Notes under the pieces: generated by a model
Database searches by the model: none
Told to the model about the DNA's origin: nothing
What the model saw: the letters and a program-made list of their open reading frames with translations, nothing else
Assembly: GCA_002371135.1 (NCBI GenBank)
Contig: DFGB01000037.1
Coordinates: 634 to 17,444, forward strand
Direction: 5' to 3'
DNA: 16,811 nt
Origin: Verrucomicrobia bacterium UBA3761
Lineage (GTDB): Bacteria; Verrucomicrobiota; Kiritimatiellia; RFP12; UBA1067
Made by a program: the position numbers and the translations under genes
Shown here: positions 13,492-16,811 of the stretch, piece after piece
Layout: each line of letters begins with the position of its first letter
Position numbering within the stretch: position 1 is the stretch's first letter

Positions 13492-15963
13492 ATGGCAATC
13501 AAGAACTCGATAGTCGCCGGTGTTGCGGCGTGGTGTATTGCGACGGGGTGCTTTGCGGCGGCCGATGGCGGCCCGAATGCTTCCCGGAAGATAGAGCGCG
13601 GCAGGCTTGAACTTGCGGAGTTCTCCGGCGAAGACAGGCTTTTCAACTTCGATTGGCGCTTCCGCCTCGGCGACGAGGCCGGGTGGGCGGCGAAAGATTG
13701 CGACGATGCCGCTTGGCGTCGTGTCGATCTCCCGCACGATTTCCAGATGGAGCTTCCGTGGAGCAAGTCCGCGCGTCCGGCCCACGGCTACAAGCCGCTT
13801 GGCAAAGCATGGTATCGCCGTCATTTCACCGTCGACCCTGCGTGGCGCGGGAAACGGGTGTTCGCCGAATTCGAGGGCATCATGGCCGTGGGCGATGTCT
13901 ACTTGAACGGCGAAAAGGTCGCCTCCACCGAATACGGCTATCTTGGCTGTTCGGCGGAGCTGACGGAAAAACTCGATTGGGAAGGGGAGAACGTGCTTGC
14001 CGTGCGGGCCGATTGCGGCAGGCCCGGCGGTTCGCGCTGGTATACCGGCGGCGGCATCGTCAGAGACGTGCATCTTGTGGCGAAAAGCCGCGTCGCCATC
14101 GCCCGGCACGGGCTTTATGTGAAATCCACCGTCGAAAACGGCCGCGGGACGGTCGATGCAGTTTTGCAACTCGACGGCTGCAAGGGGCTTGGGCGGGAAA
14201 ACTCGATCGAGGCGGTTCTCGAAATTTTCGCCCCGGACGGCAAATCCGTCGCTTCTGCCGCCGCCATTGCGCCATGGAGCAAAAAAGCGCATCAGGAAGT
14301 GGTGTTCGACCGCATCGAAATCGCCTCGCCGCAGGTTTGGGACATCGACTCGCCAAATCTTTACACCGCCTCCGTCGCGCTGAAGCTGAACGGCGTCGTC
14401 GTCGATCGCGTCGCGGAACGCTTCGGCATCCGCACTATCGAGTTCGACAAGTCATTCGGGTTCAAACTCAACGGCCGCAAGGTCTTTCTCGCAGGAATGA
14501 GCAACCATGCCGTATACGGAGCGTTGGGCGCGGCGGCGTTCGACCGTGCCATCATGCGGCAATTCCACGTCATGAAGGCGTTTGGGTTCAATGCCGTGCG
14601 CTGTTCGCACAATCCGTATTCCAGAAACTTCCTGCGCCTTGCCGACGAAACAGGCATCCTCGTAGTGGACGAATTGATAGACAAATGGTCTGCCGGAACG
14701 GACTACTGGAACGGACGCGAAAGTTTCATGCACATCTGGCCGTGGATGATCGAGGAGTGGGTCAAGCGCGACCGCAACCATCCATCGGTGATCATGTGGT
14801 CGCTCGGCAACGAAACGCAAATGCGCGAAGACATCTGCGGTTTCCAGACCGGCGACTGGGGCGTTACCACCTACCGTATTTTCGATACCATGCTCAAACG
14901 CTACGACGCGACGCGCCCCTCGACCGTGGCGATGTTCCCGGCCCGCGAGGGTGCTCTGACGCGCAAGGATCCGGGATTCAATCGAGACCCCAGACCGCCG
15001 GAACTCGCCTGCGAAACCGAAGTGGCCAGTTTCAACTACGTCTACGAAGACTATCCCAACTACAAACGCCACGCGCCGTGGCTGAACATCTTCCAGTCCG
15101 AGGCGGCCGTCCATGCATTGCAGCGGCCGTATGTGGCGATGGATCGCGAACATTCTGTCGGACTCTGCTGGTGGGGCGCAATCGCCTACTGGGGCGAATC
15201 CGACGGCTGGCCCAAGAAGGGATGGAACTATTCTTTTTTCGACCGCACTTTGCAGCCGAACCCTGCGGCCTATCTCGTCAAATCGTTTCTTTGCAAAGAG
15301 CCCGTGGCGGAAATCGCCGTCGTTCCGCCGGCCGCAGACGATGACGCGGTCGTCTGGAACGACATCAAAGTCGGCCGCATGAATGCCGTTTCGGACTGGA
15401 CTTTCCCGCCGGGGGCGAAGCTTCCCGTCGTGTATGTTTTCACGAATGCGGAAGAGGCGGAGCTTTTCGTGAACGGCAAATCCCTCGGATCCAGGAAAAA
15501 CAACGAGACGGACCCCGGTAGCGCGCATATGCTCAGATGGGAAAACGTCGAGTACGAGCCAGGCAGAATCGAGGCGGTGGCGAGGACCGGCGGCGAAGTC
15601 GTCGCGAGGCGCGTCCTCGAGATGGCGGGGCGGGCGGTCCGCCTCGAAGCCGTCGCCGAGAATCCCGGCGACTGGAAAGCCGATGCGATGGATTTGCAGT
15701 ACGTGCGCATCAACGCCGTCGATGCCTGCGGACGTCGCGTGCGCTCGTTCCGCGAGAGCGTGCAATTCACCGTCACCGGCGCGGCCACGCTTCTGTCGGT
15801 CGATGACGGCGACGACAATACGGCGCTCCTTTTCCGCGATGTCGACGCCAAGCCGATGCGCGAAGGCTCGCTCCTCGTCATCCTCCGTGCCGGTTCCACC
15901 CCGGGCGGCGTCACGCTGCGCGCGCAATCTCAATCCCTCCCTGCGACGGAAATCAAGTTGTAG
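13492..15963 (+). CDS. Secreted glycoside hydrolase family 2 enzyme (beta-galactosidase/beta-glucuronidase type)
   Basis: The 823-residue protein has a signal peptide (residues 1-24). TGC at 18-20 loosely resembles a lipobox, so a lipoprotein cannot be excluded. Next come a GH2 sugar-binding beta-domain (about 50-200, with VDLPHDF, KAWYRRHF, DVYLNG and GSRWYTGGGIVRDVHL), an Ig-like domain (about 205-315, WDIDSPNLY), and the TIM barrel (about 318-600). The barrel has GALGAA, FGFNAVRCSHNP (364-375) and VVDELIDKW (391-399). E441 in WSLGNE is the expected acid/base and E537 in IFQSE the likely nucleophile. C-terminal beta domains follow, with AEEAELFVNGKSLG (653-666) typical of GH2 C-terminal modules. 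AAGGAG at 13478-13483 fixes the start. GH2 covers several beta-linked substrates. The GH115 neighbour suggests a role on glucuronic-acid-decorated polysaccharide, but the substrate is not readable from sequence. Confidence 0.93.
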   Translation: MAIKNSIVAGVAAWCIATGCFAAADGGPNASRKIERGRLELAEFSGEDRLFNFDWRFRLGDEAGWAAKDCDDAAWRRVDLPHDFQMELPWSKSARPAHGYKPLGKAWYRRHFTVDPAWRGKRVFAEFEGIMAVGDVYLNGEKVASTEYGYLGCSAELTEKLDWEGENVLAVRADCGRPGGSRWYTGGGIVRDVHLVAKSRVAIARHGLYVKSTVENGRGTVDAVLQLDGCKGLGRENSIEAVLEIFAPDGKSVASAAAIAPWSKKAHQEVVFDRIEIASPQVWDIDSPNLYTASVALKLNGVVVDRVAERFGIRTIEFDKSFGFKLNGRKVFLAGMSNHAVYGALGAAAFDRAIMRQFHVMKAFGFNAVRCSHNPYSRNFLRLADETGILVVDELIDKWSAGTDYWNGRESFMHIWPWMIEEWVKRDRNHPSVIMWSLGNETQMREDICGFQTGDWGVTTYRIFDTMLKRYDATRPSTVAMFPAREGALTRKDPGFNRDPRPPELACETEVASFNYVYEDYPNYKRHAPWLNIFQSEAAVHALQRPYVAMDREHSVGLCWWGAIAYWGESDGWPKKGWNYSFFDRTLQPNPAAYLVKSFLCKEPVAEIAVVPPAADDDAVVWNDIKVGRMNAVSDWTFPPGAKLPVVYVFTNAEEAELFVNGKSLGSRKNNETDPGSAHMLRWENVEYEPGRIEAVARTGGEVVARRVLEMAGRAVRLEAVAENPGDWKADAMDLQYVRINAVDACGRRVRSFRESVQFTVTGAATLLSVDDGDDNTALLFRDVDAKPMREGSLLVILRAGSTPGGVTLRAQSQSLPATEIKL

Positions 15964-16019
15964 ACGGAGGGACGAGGGGATTTTTCGATTTGCTTCTTTT
16001 CTTTTTTCTCTTTCTTTCG

Positions 16020-16056
16020 AAAATGATATCATTTTGACATCATCGTGATATCATTT
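16020..16056. promoter_or_regulatory. Operator-like array of three 11-bp repeats, TGATATCATTT
   Basis: TGATATCATTT starts at 16024 and again at 16046, with a related copy TGACATCATCG at 16035, so the units are spaced exactly 11 bases, about one helical turn. The first copy forms a perfect 16-base palindrome AAAATGATATCATTTT (16020-16035). This is what a cooperative DNA-binding site looks like. It lies 56 bases after the GH2 stop and upstream of a decayed coding remnant; the bound regulator is unknown. Confidence 0.55.
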
Positions 16057-16100
16057 CGAGCCGCCCGGAATTCCGGCTTGAATCAACCGAAAAAACGTAG

Positions 16101-16226
16101 AAGGCAATAGATTGCCTGCAACGCTGCGATATATCGAAAACGAGCGTCGAAACTATTTGTCTGTTGAAGGAACTGGAGAGCGCCGCCAAGTGCACGTCGG
16201 ACGAGGTCGCCAAAATGGAGACCTGA
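16101..16226 (+). pseudogene. Probable C-terminal remnant of a small protein gene
   Basis: From 16101 the frame reads KAIDCLQRCDISKTSVETIC, then LLKELESAAKCTSDEVAKME and T before a TGA at 16224. It lacks any ATG, GTG or TTG near its start and an in-frame TAG stands at 16098. The composition is helical and polar with G/C third positions like real genes here. A different frame starting at GTG 16045 reads into it (ending QPKKRR) and would join with one extra base near 16101, suggesting a frameshifted small gene. I do not recognise the family. The minus-strand reading of the same DNA is also open (16083-16406), so coding by either strand is uncertain. Confidence 0.3.
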
Positions 16227-16231
16227 TAAAA

Positions 16232-16268
16232 TCGATAAACTCTGTGGCTTGAGTGCCTCTGTGTTATT
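16232..16268. repeat. Solo right arm of an AACACAGAGGCAC-type element
   Basis: ACTCTGTGGCTTGAGTGCCTCTGTGTTA is present as a right arm (16239-16266 approximately) without a matching left arm nearby. Its inverse complement matches the left arm of the element at 13328, including CACTCAAG. It follows directly on the end of the coding remnant, so a partial deletion may have joined the two. Confidence 0.55.
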
Positions 16269-16292
16269 GTGCCGGCCAGAGTTTTTGTTAGT

Positions 16293-16381
16293 ATTTTTAT
16301 CGCAGAGACCCGAGAGACGCAGAGTGTGAAAAGTCCTGATAAACTCTGCGTTCTCAGCGTCTCTCAAGTCTCTGCGATAAA
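16293..16381. repeat. CAGAG-type palindromic element, ATCGCAGAG family
   Basis: The left end TTTTTATCGCAGAGAC pairs with the right end GTCTCTGCGATAAA. The 89-base element is the simple version of the compound element at 1183-1322 and shares 44 identical bases with it (16320-16363). It lies in the gene-free right part of the window. Confidence 0.85.
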
Positions 16382-16471
16382 TACTGGCCTTATTCATGTC
16401 CACCACAATAAAAAACTATTGTATGACAGTGGTTTTCGCCACATTTTCAAATGAGATTTTGCCCTGCCCCC

Positions 16472-16501
16472 TTGACCCTTCGGCGGCGAAAATGGTATAA
16501 T
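16472..16501 (+). promoter_or_regulatory. Strong orphan promoter, TTGACC-18-TATAAT
   Basis: TTGACC (16472-16477), an 18-base spacer ending GGCGAAAATGG, and a perfect TATAAT (16496-16501) match the aconitase promoter in spacing and in the AAAATGG block. No gene follows in the window: a start near 16508 would run within ~28 bases into the palindrome at 16536. It may drive a gene beyond the edge, a hairpin RNA, or may have lost its gene through insertion of the element. Confidence 0.6.
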
Positions 16502-16535
16502 TTACATTACACTGACTGGATATAGAATCACTACC

Positions 16536-16727
16536 ATGCAATAGATTTTTATCGCAGAGACCCGAGAGTGCGCAGAGATTATCGATTTTGTCGGTGTTAT
16601 TTCATATGTATAGTGCGTAGATCTGCAAGTTCGACTAAAGAGTGTGTTGATTTGACATCTCGTGAAAAATGCGAAAATCCGAGAAAACTCTGTGACTCTG
16701 CGTCTTTGTGATAAAAATCTATTGCAT
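16536..16727. repeat. Long CAGAG-type palindromic element with ATGCAATAGA ends
   Basis: The left end ATGCAATAGATTTTTATCGC (16536-16555) is matched by the inverse complement at the right end (16708-16727), so the outermost 17 bases pair perfectly. The inner arms CAGAGACCCGAGAGTGCGCAGAG and CTCTGTGACTCTGCGTCTTTG are related but diverged. About 100 bases of unrelated AT-rich sequence lie in the centre. The ATGCAATAGA extension is also found at 1223 in the first element, suggesting it belongs to the full-length repeat. Confidence 0.8.
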
Positions 16728-16765
16728 GCCATTGTTTCGGTTTTTCGATTTATTTCAAGCATTCC

Positions 16766-16811
16766 TTTTAACACAGAGGCACAGAGGAACAGAGGTTTGA
16801 TCGCAAATCGA
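16766..16811. repeat. Left arm of another AACACAGAGGCAC-type element, cut by the window edge
   Basis: TTTTAACACAGAGGCACAG (16766-16784) followed by AGGAACAGAGG matches the left arm of the element at 11185-11320. The matching right arm would be outside the window. Confidence 0.7.

Noticed and set aside
14452..16032. A 526-codon minus-strand open frame across the GH2 gene
   Set aside because: It overlaps the GH2 catalytic domains in antisense and has no recognisable domain. It is explained by GC-rich codon use.
16034..16060. TTGACA inside the operator array as a promoter
   Set aside because: No acceptable -10 box lies 16-19 bases downstream, and the bases belong to the 11-bp repeat pattern.
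16083..16406. 107-residue minus-strand protein
   Set aside because: Much of it is read from a palindromic element, and the rest lies opposite the better plus-strand coding remnant. No promoter or ribosome-binding site supports it.

Overview
The window is about 16.8 kb of GC-rich bacterial DNA from a Gram-negative organism: it carries ExbB/ExbD proteins, a Lol-type lipoprotein exporter and many signal peptides. The mix of genes suggests the PVC superphylum, possibly Kiritimatiellota, Lentisphaerota or Verrucomicrobiota from an anaerobic plant-polysaccharide habitat. The pointers are a planctomycete/verrucomicrobial-style prenyltransferase/squalene-oxidase-repeat protein beside ExbB/ExbD, large secreted TPR proteins, secreted GH115 and GH2 enzymes, and gaps full of dispersed CAGAG-rich palindromes. 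This placement is inference; there is no rRNA to settle it.

Layout. (1) 1-1111, minus strand: the N-terminal ~370 residues of an aconitate hydratase that runs off the left edge. (2) 1112-1426: a divergent intergenic region with a promoter on each side and a CAGAG palindrome flanked by pyrimidine tracts. (3) 1427-9128, plus strand: six co-oriented genes encoding a 1091-aa exported TPR protein, a 257-aa exported TPR-like protein, ExbB, two ExbD paralogues, and a TonB-like membrane protein whose periplasmic part is an alpha/alpha-toroid domain instead of the TonB C-terminal domain. (4) 9259-11126: a LolC/E-type permease and its LolD ATPase with overlapping stop and start codons. (5) 11345-13270 and 13492-15963: a secreted GH115 alpha-glucuronidase without the usual N-terminal domain, and a secreted GH2 enzyme. 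(6) 15964-16811: no intact gene, but a triple 11-bp operator-like array, a decayed coding remnant, an orphan promoter and several palindromic elements.

How the parts may work together. The 1427-9128 cluster looks like a dedicated proton-motive-force transduction machine. ExbB and two ExbDs would form the inner-membrane motor, the TonB-toroid fusion would carry force or conformational change into the periplasm, and the two TPR proteins would be periplasmic partners. No TonB-dependent receptor is present in the window. This is the best candidate for an undescribed system. LolCD would release lipoproteins for sorting to the outer membrane. The GH115/GH2 pair would trim glucuronic-acid-decorated plant polysaccharide.

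The other striking layer is the non-coding DNA. The larger gaps at 1112-1426, 9129-9258, 11127-11344, 13271-13491 and 15964-16811 all hold a long imperfect palindrome, and most of these belong to two related sequence families. The gap at 5524-5680 instead holds short tandem repeats. They resemble REPIN- or MITE-like elements, but no transposase lies in the window.
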